A stretch of DNA of 64,000 nucleotides from Sphagnum magellanicum (Eukaryota; Streptophyta; Sphagnopsida; Sphagnales; Sphagnaceae): positions 1,302,001 through 1,366,000 of the forward strand of contig CM038922.1 in NCBI GenBank assembly GCA_021904315.1, in the 5' to 3' direction. The notes under the pieces are model-generated. The model was given only the letters and a program-made list of their open reading frames with translations, ran no database searches and was not told the DNA's origin. Shown one piece after another: positions 34,250 to 45,737 of the stretch. Every line of letters begins with the position of its first letter. The stretch's first letter is position 1. The translations under genes and the position numbers were made by a program.

Positions 34250-34610
34250 CAAGGTTAGTTGGAAAGACGACTAGGGAGGTAGGTGCAACCAAGCAAATGG
34301 GGTTTGGTAAGTACCTACTTCACTGGCTAGTAGGTAGGAAGGTGGAAGGGTGGGGAAAAATAATCACTTGGTATATTGGAATACCCTTAGTTGAGCTCAT
34401 TGGTATATGGGTGGGTAGGTAGGTAAATAGATGGGTGGGCATGTAGGTAGGTGAGACTAAGTGAGGGCACAAAAAAAAAACAAAAAAGAGAAATAGGTAG
34501 GTATGCAAGACTAGGTGGGGTTGGGGGGAAAAAATTCAAAAGTAGGTAGGCGAGACTGGGTGGGGTGGGGTTGGGGGGGTATAAGTTCAAACCCAAAAAA
34601 CAAGTTGGAT
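34250..34610 (+). repeat. GGTA-rich and G-rich low-complexity patch
   Basis: Degenerate GTAGGTAGG runs grade into G-runs at 34515-34528 and 34558-34579, which form a G-quadruplex pattern. Open frames here on the minus strand are rich in Pro, Ser and Leu only because of the repeat. Confidence 0.55.
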
Positions 34611-36240
34611 CAAGGTTGAGCAAGGGAAAAAAAATCAACCTGTGCTAACCAAGTTGGTTAACACAAGGATGAAAAAATGAAATCCATCGGTGCACCATCC
34701 ATCCGGATTGGTGCATTGGTGGGTGCTGGTTCACCCATAAGCTTATGCCCACATGGAAATTGATTTTGAGACAGTGGACTCCTTCTTACCAGGTTACAAT
34801 TTTTTTTCTTATGCTCTTGTTGAAATGTACCTTGCTAATTTTGAGATCCTTGGTACCTATTACCATAGTAATACCTTGGCCACTTCAACACACGTGTGTA
34901 GAATAATTAAATTTTGAAGATTCTGTTTCAACAAATGATATATTCCTCAGATGTTCTATCAGATTCTTTCAGAAAAAAGATTGTTTCTGACAAAAAAAAA
35001 TTTAGAAACAATCCAGCATTTGCTGAATTTGTGAAAATAATATAATTAGTGTCGCACTGCCCAGGTAGGGTTGGGTTGTTATGTGAAAGGCCACCGAAGC
35101 CGTAGTGGGTATAAAACTGGGAAAATAAATTTACCCAATGGTGGACATTTTTAAAAAAGTCCTGCGTCTTTAACAAATTGATTGTTCCCGCTTCTTTTAG
35201 GCTGCTTGCTTGCCTGGACTTTGGTCCTTGCCCCCTTGTTTCTTTTTCTCTCCCTGTCTTTGGGTGCTTTCTTTTTTAAAAGTTTGGCATAGTTATTCTA
35301 ACTTCTCATGAGGATGATTTTTTTATTTGAAGTGTTAGGTTGGTAGGGCTCAAGTTCATTGGGACGTTGTGAAATTCTGCATCCACTGCCTCATAATTAT
35401 CCATTGAAACGTTGAAGGACAGGATCTTTCATTAGCAACACTGAGTAAGATCTATGGAATTGAGGCCATTTATTACCAGTGAAAAATTGCCAAAAGTGAC
35501 ATTAAAAATAAAAAAATCTAAAATGAAGTGATTTTTTAGGGTGTCAATAGCTAGAAGGTTTTTTTTTTAATGGTAAAAATCATCAAAGTTTTATATTTAG
35601 TTTTCAATCTGTAACCAAAAATAAAAAGAAGGATGATGAAAAGTCTTTATTTCACATCTGGCATATGGACAGATTCGGCTAATTCTTCCTACCCAAGATT
35701 GCCACTTTTTCTACATCGCCATATGAATGTTTCATCATTTTGACTGCATTAAAAAATCCATTAAAAAAATACTACTATGGATTACTTTGAAAGTGGGCCA
35801 TAGCATGAGTAAGGTCAGATCTTAGGCTGCTAGCAAGCAACACACGCCAAGGCACCATTTTGGATGGATGTCCACTCAACATGAACATGAAACTTTTTCT
35901 CTCTGGGTCCATGTCTTGACTAACTACCCCTAGTTAGCATAGTTAATATATTTAATGCTATACATACCTTCTACTTACTTTTAAAAAGAATATATTTATA
36001 TTATTTCTTTCTTCTTGCATCTTACTAACCTCCTTCCTCCCTCTACCTATCAACTAACAAGTTGATTACCCTATCATACATAGTTGACCTACCTACTTGA
36101 AACAACCTACTTGCACCTATTAACCTACTCATTTGTATGCTAGTCATCATTAAATGATGAGGGTATTGCATGAAGAAATAATAGATACTTATCTTCCACA
36201 TTCTGAATCCAAATCTTACCAAATAAATTTAATTAAATCT
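34611..36240. other. No gene recognised; CCTA-rich patch near the end
   Basis: A slightly CG-richer patch lies at 35,030-35,240. TACC/CCTA-rich sequence occurs at 36,000-36,130. No family motif was found in any frame. Confidence 0.4.
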
Positions 36241-36270
36241 TGGGGGAGGGGGGTGGGGGGGGTGTGGGGA
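36241..36270 (+). other. G-quadruplex-prone tract
   Basis: Runs of five, six, eight and four G separated by A, T and TGTG fit the G4 pattern on the plus strand. Confidence 0.6.
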
Positions 36271-36414
36271 ACACTAGTCAAAATAAAATAAAATACATGA
36301 GTAAAAATATAAGGTGCAATATATTGGTTGTGGGGTGAAAAAATAAGTTAATTAGTTAAAATATAGGGTATGTAATAATCTAAAATAATGAATTATAATT
36401 AATATATGATGGTT

Positions 36415-36436
36415 TATATATATATATATATATATA
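36415..36436. repeat. (TA)11 microsatellite
   Basis: Eleven TA units without interruption. The sequence just upstream (TATAAGGTGCAATATATTGG near 36310) resembles 62,425-62,447, so the microsatellite sits in a small dispersed repeat. Confidence 0.75.
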
Positions 36437-37199
36437 AAAGATAATAATAGGGTGATAAAAATAGGTTGGATAATTATCTAATACCCTCCCTTAAAAATGA
36501 TCATTTGATGCATGTAGATTCCAAACTTTACTTTAAGTGTCCTAGGGAATCCTCCTCATCAAGATCTTTTCAACAACACCAAAGGCACATTCCAATTCTT
36601 CCTAAATTTTCAGCTATGATGTAATTTAATTTTTAGTGACAAAATCATTCAATATTCAAAACTTTTGCATTGCAAGTCCAAACATGATGGAACTAAGCCC
36701 ATGCATCCCTCCTCATCAAGTTTTTTCCAAAGACACCAAGAACACAATCTAAAACATTCCGGTTTGGTGGATCTCATAGCTACAAAACAAAACAAAACAA
36801 ACTACCTTCCTTCATAGATAGGTTTTTTCCTTTAATGTAATGTGAATCAAGTTTGAACTTTTAGAACACTTTACATAAGGACTTGCATACATGGTGTTTC
36901 CAATCAAAGTCATGGTATTTTATTAACAATATGGTTTCTTAAGCATCTTATCAAAGTTTGCACAAGTTAAACTTTTTAAGAACTTCCATATTAACATGCT
37001 ATAAAATAATCCTATATTAAGGGCATAAATAAATATCTCAAAGAATGAAGCATATGTAATCTAAATCACTTTATGTCAATTGAAGATTTTGTATGGCGTA
37101 TAGGACTAGATATATCCCCATGTAACCTTTGATAGGTTACAAACCAATATTTGCATAACCATGGGGTATATAATCTAGTTAAAATAATATATATCATTG
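36437..37199. other. AT-rich spacer, nothing recognised
   Basis: Two similar phrases about 170 bp apart contain TCCTCATCAAG and CAACACC/GACACC (near 36550 and 36711), suggesting an old tandem duplication. No coding frame was recognised. Confidence 0.3.
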
Positions 37200-38000
37200 G
37201 GACCAACCAAGTCATGAAGTGGCTCTTGATCAACTTTGGAGAATATATGTTCAAGTAATATTTTGCATTCGAACATATCTATTTATACAACACATCAAGA
37301 ATGGACATTGTTTGGGCAAAAACCTAAATGTCAAAATTGAAATAACTAATGCCCAACTCAATTTAAGGATCTTGTTAGGGTGGTTGAAACAATGGGAATG
37401 AGACTAATGCCCTTTAAAGAGAAGAAGAAAGAAGCTTGGCAATGGGTTAAATCTTCTTTTGGATTGTCAAAAGACCCCAAATTGATAAGATGCTTGAACA
37501 CTTGAAAAACAAATTATGTCAAAATTAGGATTTAAAAAAATGAAAACCAGAATGGATGCATCAAAGTAGGTATGATGAGCATAAAACATGTAGTAAGAAA
37601 CCCATGCTAGGAAACAAATCAATGTGTTTGATATGTTTAAATAGTGATTCTTCAATGAAAGAGGATGTGAATGAAGGGGATGTCATTGGAACACCCAAAA
37701 ATTTGAGGCCATTGGAAGGGGTGTTAAACAAAGCTTGTGCTATGAAATAACTAAGAATACCTAATGAGGTTCAAATAACACATTTGTGAAATTACACAAA
37801 AAAATTGAGCATATTAAATTGGATGGTTAAATGCTTGAATCTAGTGGAGACCATGGATGGAGGAATTAAAATGTGGGTGTCATTAACATGGTGAAGGATT
37901 AAACATTATTATAAAAAAATCATTGTAGGATGGAGGGCTCTAAAATGGGTAATGGTTTAGGGTATGTAAACAAAAGCTCACAAAGGGGGCTACTTTGACA
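37200..38000 (+). pseudogene. Unassigned coding relic with a CxxC segment
   Basis: The frame 37219-37401 reads RTYLFIQHIKNGHCLGKNLN then ITNAQLNLRILLGWLKQWE. A second frame from 37556 runs to about 37890 with only two stops and gives KKPMLGNKSMCLICLNSDSS, then PLEGVLNKACAMK, LRIPNEVQITHL, and KLSILNWMVKCLNLVETMDG. Cys-x2-Cys followed by a helical Leu/Trp-rich stretch resembles the layout of zinc-finger plus helical regions in chromatin proteins, but I cannot name a family. Stops and frame shifts show it is not functional. Confidence 0.3.
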
Positions 38001-38459
38001 AATACCCATGGCTAAATGGATGGTAATGACCCCACCTTTTGAATTATTGTGTTAAAATATAAAGGATATTCTAATGCATAAAATGTGTGAACAAAATGGA
38101 TGAGTTGATTTATGTCACCTTGAGCAAAAAGTATTTCTTGAAACATCACACCTTGTAACATTAAGTTGAATGCATTTCCCACATTGACTTGTGAAAACAA
38201 TTGTTTAAGATGGAAGTTTAAAATGCACTATATGTCATTAACCAACACCTCACATGGTTTTTTAGTGGTGACTCCAAATTGGTGGGGAAATTGTGTTAAG
38301 ATATGATCACAAAATTGAAGGTGCAAGATGTGACTAATGAAATGATATAATATTTCTTCAACAAAATTCAAATTTGGGCAAACATTATGGAGTTGATTAT
38401 GGTGTTATTGTGAACAACCTATGGGACACATTGGGAACTTGGTAACACATAGTAGATAT

Positions 38460-39356
38460 TGATGCCCCTTCAAGGGCTTGCCATATGGTGTTAGAGTAAT
38501 GTTACAATACATGGTATTACAAAAGAATTGAAAACCTAAGGCATGGTCTTTAGTTCTTTAGTTCCACACATTGGGACAAAGGGGTGTGAAAGCTTCTAGA
38601 TGAGATTAATTCAAAGTCACACCCAAGGACACCTTTTGATCAATTCACTTACACAAGCCAAATAATACAAATTGTGATTAAAGTAGATTGAACCAAATGG
38701 GTCATGAATTTCCCTTTGATTCACCTAGACTCACATGGCATGGCCATAGGAGAAAGCACTACCATCTTCTCTATAGTACATTCTAGATTTATCCATAACA
38801 ACTACATTGAAATGGCAAAAAAATTCCAAAAACCTTAAAATGGACTTTCAAAAATATTGGGGCACATTATATTTCAAGTCTTTGAAACCTCATAACTCCC
38901 TCAAAGAAATTCATTTTTGAGTGTTTAACCACATGATCTTGTAGAATGGTTTGAAAATTTTCCACATATCACACACTCCAATCAAAAGTTGTTTGACCCC
39001 TATTTCCTAGGTTTTAATGGTGGAAAATCAAACTACCAATTTGATTACCAACCATTCTTTTGGTCACAACTTGTGTTTCAATATTCCAAATTGATAATGC
39101 AAGCCCAATTTCACTAGTTGAATAAAGGTTCAATTTGAACAAGGTTTGACTTTTCAACTCTTGCTCCAAACTTGTTGGACACTCATGAGTCTAAATTCCC
39201 AAAAATAGGAATGTACTTGCAAGTCTTTCTTTGCACTCCCACACATTTCCCTTTCACAAGAGAAACTAAGTGCCTCCCTTGCCTTAGTTCATTCTTGGCC
39301 CCCCTTTTTTTTTGTCTCCTCCTAATTTTGGTCATAAGCTCAAGGTTAACGTTGCA
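38460..39356 (+). mobile_element. Old, diverged LTR of the 0.9-kb family
   Basis: It starts TGATGCCCCTTCAAGGGCTT (compare TGATGCACCCCCAAGCTCCT at 50878) and ends CTCAAGGTTAACGTTGCA, giving 897 bp, about the length of the better copies. Between them, matched stretches follow in order, for example AAAGGGGTGTGAAAGCTTCT, CAAACTACCAATTTGATTAC, TTTTGGTCACAACTTGTGTT and TTTGCACTCCCACACATTTC. ATAT occurs on both sides but a clean 5-bp duplication is not visible. It is much more mutated than the copies at 50-55 kb. Confidence 0.7.
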
Positions 39357-39861
39357 ATATTTCCCCCATTAAAACAAGAGGTCAACATCTTCAGTGACAA
39401 CATAAGATTTTCTTTGAAGCACAACTAAAAATTTCAACCATTTGAAACCAATCTTCCACTTTATTTATGGCCTAGTTCCAACTTCCATGTTCATGAACAT
39501 GCCTTTTGTTGCAACCTCCAAAAAAGGGTTGTAACAAACATGCATTGGGAATTTGATGTGAACATGTTGAAAGTTTCATGAGAACTTGGTGCCAACATAT
39601 GGGGAAAATAAAAACCCAAAAATCCAAACACCTCATTTGGTCAATATTCATAACTATGTTCTTCACCCATTTTTGCCTAAATTAGTACCCCATTCTATGA
39701 CCTAATTCCATATGAACATGCACCATCACCTACATTGATATCTTCACCTTTTTGAATAAGGCCTTATAAATCTAATAATTAATGGAAGAAATGTTAAATT
39801 TGGACTCAAAGGACCCACGTGACCCAACACCCATCAATGCACCAATTGGCTAAAACTTGTT
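39357..39861. other. Spacer, nothing recognised
   Basis: No open frame or repeat of note between the old LTR and the palindrome. Confidence 0.3.
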
Positions 39862-39889
39862 TTTGGGTTTCATTTAAATGAAACCCAAA
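39862..39889. repeat. Perfect 28-bp palindrome
   Basis: The left half TTTGGGTTTCATTT (39862-39875) is exactly complementary to the right half (39876-39889), with no spacer. A TACC-rich patch follows at 39,920-39,960. Confidence 0.8.
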
Positions 39890-40149
39890 CCCAACCATGT
39901 CCCCTTTCTTTTAGCTTAAATCAACCCACCTACCTATCTACCTACCTACCCATTTTTAAATGTATGTTCCTCCCTTCTACCTTCACTCTCTTTTCATTGT
40001 GCTTCATCTTTTCCAATATTATCTTTGTCACCTTTGAGTTGTAGAGTTGCTAGAGTTGTGTTGCAAAGGAATTTAAGGAGAAGAGGTAAACTCCTTCTTC
40101 ACTCTCCTACACTTATTTTACTATTTTTTTCTTTTTTAATTGTGGCTTG

Positions 40150-40720
40150 TTGTTTTATTTTGGTAAAGAAGAAGTAAAAGGAAGGAGGCCAAGAAGAAAA
40201 AGAAGAGAGCAATGCAATTTATTTTTAAAAGGAAGGAGATTTAAATTTAAAAAGCAACACAAGTTTTTTTTAAATAGTTTTTGGAGATCAAGTCAAAAAG
40301 AAGAAGCAAAAGCATTGAAAAAGAGACAAAACATGATTTTTTTTGTTCTTTTGAAAAAAAATGTAGGTCAAAATGAAAAAGAAGGAAACACATGAAGAAG
40401 AAGAAATTAATGAGTTTTTTCAAAAGAAGGTTAAAAAGGAAGAGGAGAAGTAAGAAGGAGAAGGGGACAATGTAGGTTTTTTTAATTTTTAAAAAACAAA
40501 GGTCATAAAAAAGAAGGTTTTTTTTTAAAGAAGAGGAAAAAATGTATTTTTAAAATTTGGATTTCACTTTCTAATCTCCCATTCTAAGTTTTTTCAATTG
40601 TTATATGGTTTGTTTTGTTTCTTATATTCTTCTTATTTTTCTTCCTCCTCCCCCCCCCCTCTCTCTTTTATTTATTTATATTAATTTTGTTGTTTTCCTT
40701 TCTTCATTTTTTTGTTGATT
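40150..40720. repeat. Purine-rich block followed by pyrimidine-rich block
   Basis: From 40150 to about 40560 the plus strand is dominated by GAA/AAG/AAA runs. From about 40560 to 40720 it switches to TTC/CTT/CCC runs, including a 10-C tract. The Lys-rich open frame at 40147-40395 is a by-product. The strand switch could allow foldback or triplex DNA. Confidence 0.55.
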
Positions 40721-41104
40721 TTTAAAAAAATTCCTTGTGAATTTTGGACAATAATTGATGGAGAATCATTCCACATTGCAAATGATTATGATGAATCAAA
40801 ACTACATGCATGCAAAACATCGAAACGAGATGTGAACCCTAATACCTAAAATACATTGTCTCCTATTATTATGCAATTTGTAGAAAATAACATGTGTTTT
40901 GCATGCACACATTGAGGAAGGGAAAAAGAAAAATGGTAGTTTCAGTATTAGTTGCTAATTTTCACCATTATATAATTTGTAAGATATAGTTTCCATAGTC
41001 AATTTCCTTGCATCGTTACATTGTGCAAATGCAAATGATTACATTTATGTTTTTATAGTTTTTTTATTTGTTCGCAAACGAAACACCTTCATTTTATTAC
41101 AATT
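40721..41104. other. AT-rich spacer, nothing recognised
   Basis: No frame or repeat seen. Confidence 0.3.
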
Positions 41105-41400
41105 CACTAGTAAAAAACAACATCGATTTGTGACTACAATTTGTGACAAAAAAAGAGTTGCAATCAACTTTGTAATTAAAAAATCTTTTAGTTGCATAAA
41201 TGAAGTCGCATTGAACATTTAATCACAAATCATGACTTGGTGTGATGTCAACACATTTTCCATGGATGAAGTATGTGGTCAATGTATACATTTCCATCTT
41301 GTGACTAATGTATAACATTTGCAACTACTAACCATTTTTTTGCAACTAATAAATAACCTTAACACTAATTGCCATTTGTCAACATAATAATTTTTTTGGC
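41105..41400 (+). mobile_element. Possible single end of a CACTA-type element
   Basis: CACTAGTAAAAAACAACATC at 41105 has the CACTA start and A-rich follow-on of CMC/EnSpm ends. Behind it GTGACTACAATTTGTGAC, GTGACTAATG, TTGCAACTA and related words recur like subterminal repeats. No matching opposite end was found, so it is either a truncated element or a coincidence. Confidence 0.3.
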
Positions 41401-41754
41401 AAATTGCTTTATAAATAAAATATTAACCATAGATTTCAACACATTTTCTAATCCTATTTTGCCACATGGAAAAACTTGAATTTTTTATATAAATGATTTT
41501 ATATAATATATAATGAGGAAAATCAACATGGTTCAATTTCAACATTTCACATGATGACACTTGAACAAGGGAAAATCTGACACATGGCACTAGGAATATT
41601 TTGGATGAAAATTAAAATTATATTGAAACATTGATTTCATCCATCCATTATGATTATTCAATTTAAATGTATTTAAATTGAAACATGTGGCACAACCAAA
41701 AGTTGCCATGTGGTATTTGACTAAATTTTGAAAATAAAAATTTAAAAAATACTT

Positions 41755-41910
41755 ACATAGGTAGGTAGGTAAAACTATGTGCATAAAAAATACTTACCTA
41801 CCTAGGATGCATATTGGCTTAGGCTAGTTATTTACTTACCTACCTACCTATTTAAATAGGAAGGTGGGTAAATAGTTAGGAAGGTAAAAAGGTAGGTGAG
41901 TTAAAAAGTA
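41755..41910. repeat. TAGG/CCTA low-complexity patch with hairpins
   Basis: ATAGGTAGGTAGGTAA at 41758-41773 is inverted at TTACCTACCTAGG from 41794, and TTACCTACCTACC follows at 41836-41848 with GGAAGGTGGGTAAATA after it. The alternating orientation makes several hairpins possible. Confidence 0.5.
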
Positions 41911-42239
41911 ACCATGTAAATTATTTTATTTTATTTTATGTTTTGTTTTTAGGGCAAGCTTTTTTAAGTCTATCACAAATGGCACATGATTTTTAATGTG
42001 AATTTTTTTAAAAAGGGCATCTTCTTGAAATGCTTTGTAAAATGACATTAAAACACAAAAAATATGAGTTAAACCTTTTAGTTGCACTTTAATCAAAAAT
42101 TCAATTGTAATTTAAAATGATTCTCTCACAAGCTTTGTGTTTGTTTTTAGTTTTGTAAATTCTACAGCTAAATAAATAAGAAATAAGTAACTAGTTAACT
42201 AATTAAAAACCTACCCAACCATCCACTTACAAAACTAAC
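41911..42239. other. AT-rich spacer, nothing recognised
   Basis: No frame or element. It leads into the extreme AT block. Confidence 0.3.
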
Positions 42240-43480
42240 TATTACATATTAGTCTTTAATTATTTTATTAAATTTTAGAAGTGGCATTGATTATTATTAT
42301 TTCATGGTTTCCAACAATTAATCAATTGGTTCATAATAATAATTCAAAATTAATAATAAAATATTTCAAGAAATAATCATTTAATATCTAATTAATTGAT
42401 CAAATCATGAGTTAATCATTAAAGTTTTCAATGTATTTAATTATTTGGCAATTACTTATAAAATAATAATTTTCTGTCATTGGATTACTTAAATAAGACC
42501 ACTATTTTTACTTTTGAAAATGAACCTTTTAAAAATGCTAGTGATCAATTAATTAAATAAAATAATTTAACTCATGAAACCACAATTATATTTTATTTTA
42601 TAATGAACTGACTATTAACTAATTAATATTTATTAGTTACTAACCATAATACTTCATTAATAAATATTAACTATCACATTTTCAATAAATAAAAAATATA
42701 TAATATAATACATTATTACGTTATAATTAAGAAATATTAACTGACTTTTAAAAAATTATTAAAAAATAAATTTTAGTTAATTCAATTAAAATTTTAAGTA
42801 AATATTAAATCAGTTTTAATTAATCATCGATAGTAATTACACAATTTCGTTTGTGAAGAATTTATTATTTATTATTTATTGGCTAACTAAATATCTACTA
42901 AATAGTAGTCATTAATTATTAACCATTATTTTTTATTAAGTAGTTAAATCAAATTATTGAAATATTTCAGAATTAATAACAGGAATAATTACATAACTAT
43001 TATCTGAATAATTGGTCAGAATTTTTTATTTATCCCACTAAGTATTCAGATTAATTAATTAATTATTAATAATTAAATATTTAATAATATTTAATAATAT
43101 TTTGCCAAAATCATTCATTGATAAATGTCAAATATATATTATTTATTAATAAAATTATTGAAATTTTGATAGAAATTAAATAATTTGTAAAATTAATTAT
43201 TATTACACATTTATTAATTAATCGAATAATTAATATGATTAATTAATGTATCAATTTATGATCTAATATTTAATTAATCAACAATTGTTTTTGAAGTAAG
43301 TAATAGATAACAATTGATTATTTAATTAGTTGGTATTAACTAAAATATAAATAAATGATTGAGTAAAATTATTCAGTTCATACTTTATTTAAACTAATAA
43401 ATTATTTTATGACAATAATTCATCAATAATTAATGTTTGTTTAATACAATGATTATATCATATTAATATGACCTTGATAC
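42240..43480. repeat. Extreme AT-rich block of ATTAATT/AATAATT words
   Basis: For about 1.2 kb the sequence is made almost only of A and T words such as TTAATTAATTAATT, AATAATTAAAT and TTATTAATAAA. The texture resembles matrix-attachment or AT-satellite DNA. No fixed period is visible, so it is not a clean tandem array. Confidence 0.6.
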
Positions 43481-44279
43481 TATAATTTAATCATACTTCA
43501 ATAAAGATGGCATATTTTTTAAATGAACCATACAAATTGTTTCAATCCAATAGGTTCATAATATGGGCAAATATTTGTTTAAGATGCCTTAAATAAAATG
43601 TATATTGCATGTTCTTGATGGAGTCCATAAAACCTTAATGTATATTATGTTGAAAATTCAAACTCAACCAGTTAGGTTTCATTAATTACTGGAGTAGGAA
43701 AATAAATAGGTTACTTTCACAAGGTTGAATTACTTTCTTTACTTATATAGATTTGGTTATTTGTGGTTTGGTCTTTTAGTTAAATACCTTGGTGTTAATG
43801 GTTTAAATCTCTTTTCTTCATCACACAAGTTTGTGTATTTCATGTGACAAGAACCTTGAGGAGTTCTTGATGTTATGTTTTGTGTTGTGAACATCATGTT
43901 GTAGTTTCTTTTCAATAAAGATTTATGTTTACACTTGAGTGGATCTTCTATTTGTTAACATATTAAATGTATAAACACACCATAATGATTAACCAAATTG
44001 CAATTAATTTTGAAACTAAATGAACATAGGAGCCTACTCTTGGATGAAAAATCCAAAAAATGAATCAATATGGAAGGATGTGGAATTTAATAGTCACAAA
44101 AATAGTCCTAAATTTTAAAAGATGATGACTATTTGTAAATTTGATAAAACAAAGTTGCAAATGATAGATAGTCACATGTAGTCATATGTACTTGCAAATT
44201 GAATGGTTACATATTACAAAATTCTTGTAATGATTAAATTTCATTGAAAGAGAAGGGTGGATTTTTTTTGGCAAATATG
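43481..44279. other. AT-rich spacer, nothing recognised
   Basis: No open frame of note. Composition returns to the background AT level. Confidence 0.3.
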
Positions 44280-44840
44280 TTTTTACAATACCCCAAGCTT
44301 TTAATGGCTAGGTGTAAAAACCTACAATATCTACATGTGAACCACAAGCAATATTAACATCGATGATGGAAAGAAAAAAAAATTAATAAGAAAAAAGAAA
44401 AAAATAATGATGAAAAAAGGAAATAATAATAATAATAATAAGCCAAAAATAAAAAGGCCTTACAAAAAATAAGAAATTTCAAGAAAATGACTTAACAATG
44501 AAGATATTGCATTATTTAAGGCATTTTCCTATTGTCAATTTAAGTTTTTCATATTATATGAAAGTATTATAGTCATTTAGACATTATATTATCAATGATA
44601 GAATTTTCAACCACATGAAGGTATTGCATTTTGCTATGTACCTTTCATTTGAGCCTTACTTAGATGGTGGTTGATAATTTTATAATATACCCCAAATGTA
44701 GGTATTGCAATATAATTTTGTGTAATACATGCATTTTGGGTCAAACTTATATTATCACCAAGCATTGAAAAAAAACACTTAAGGATGTCAAGGTTTTTGC
44801 AATATTCGCATGTGGTGATGACAACATATGATCTTTTCAC
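44280..44840. repeat. Second cluster of GGTATTGCA/TGCAATACC words
   Basis: ACAATACCCC (44286), GAAGATATTGCA (44501), GAAGGTATTGCA (44617), GTAGGTATTGCA (44697) and TTTGCAATATTCGCATG (about 44791) recur with alternating orientation. The words match the unit at 33,956-34,240, so both clusters are probably copies of one dispersed repeat. A (AAT)n-like tract lies at about 44428-44440. Confidence 0.45.
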
Positions 44841-44924
44841 ATCACTTAGTAAGTTTAGGAGATAATAGGTAAATAGATAGGTAGATTGGTCCTTAAGTCA
44901 GGGCCATAAAGTGATAGATTAAAA

Positions 44925-45062
44925 AAAATGTTTTCTTTTTCAGCCTTGATTCCCAGTGTAAAGCCCTTGAGGCTGATTTCAGTGATTCCACCAATAGGAA
45001 TGCTTGATTTGAGTTCAACCTTGGCCTTGACTCCTAGTGTAAAGTAGGTCTTATTTAGTCAA
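44925..45062. repeat. Direct repeat, copy 1 (partner at 47.9 kb)
   Basis: A stretch with TTTTCAGCCTTGATTCCCAG, TGTAAAGCCCTTGAGGCTGA and CACCAATAGGAATGCTTGAT is repeated in the same order at 47925-48045. A shorter inner repeat (CCTTGA(T/C)TCC(C/T)AGTGTAAA) occurs twice in each copy. Confidence 0.65.
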
Positions 45063-45737
45063 GAGATGAGATTTCTATAATGTTTGACTTAGAATCAACC
45101 CAAAATTTTTTTTGGGGTTTTTATCATTGTACTGATGTGTGCTAATTCGCCTATAATAACGTATGAATCATCATAGGCTAAAGCAGTAAAACCTGGATCA
45201 GGTGTCTAGTCCTAAGCATAGGTACTGATGATAGGACATGCTATACGAGGATGGCAGTACGATACCCTACTAAATTTTGTAAACCCTTGTTTCGTAACCT
45301 GCTAGTAATGTCACAAAAGGACACTATTGAAAGTGATGATGGAAACACTATCTAGAGTCTGCAGTCATTATCGCATTTTGGAGAGGAACAGTGAACCGGA
45401 GAAATTAGCTTTAAATATAAGTTTAGAGAACTGAAGTGTAGCAGGCTAGATCACATATAGGATATGATTATTTATATTATTATATTTTTTTCCGGGTTGG
45501 TTATTACAACTAATTTACAAATTTTCACCCAAAAATGATGAATTGGGAAGCCCTATCAAATTCCATACCTACCTTATTCCTAGCATAGAGAAGAAAAGGA
45601 AAAGAAAAAACAAACGGCAACGCGCTTTTAGTCATGAATCATGATTCGTGATCCGTGTGGAACAAGGCAGCCGGCACACACAAGTGAATAGCCACGGAGC
45701 TGGATTGCATAAGTTGGCAACACATGTACCATGCCTC
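45063..45737. other. CG-retaining spacer, no gene recognised
   Basis: CG dinucleotides become frequent again from about 45,110. I see no named motif in any frame. Confidence 0.3.

Noticed and set aside
34387..34638. Pro/Ser-rich minus-strand open frames
   Set aside because: They are translations of GGTA/G-rich low-complexity DNA.
40147..40395. Lys-rich open frame
   Set aside because: It is a direct result of the purine-rich low-complexity tract.
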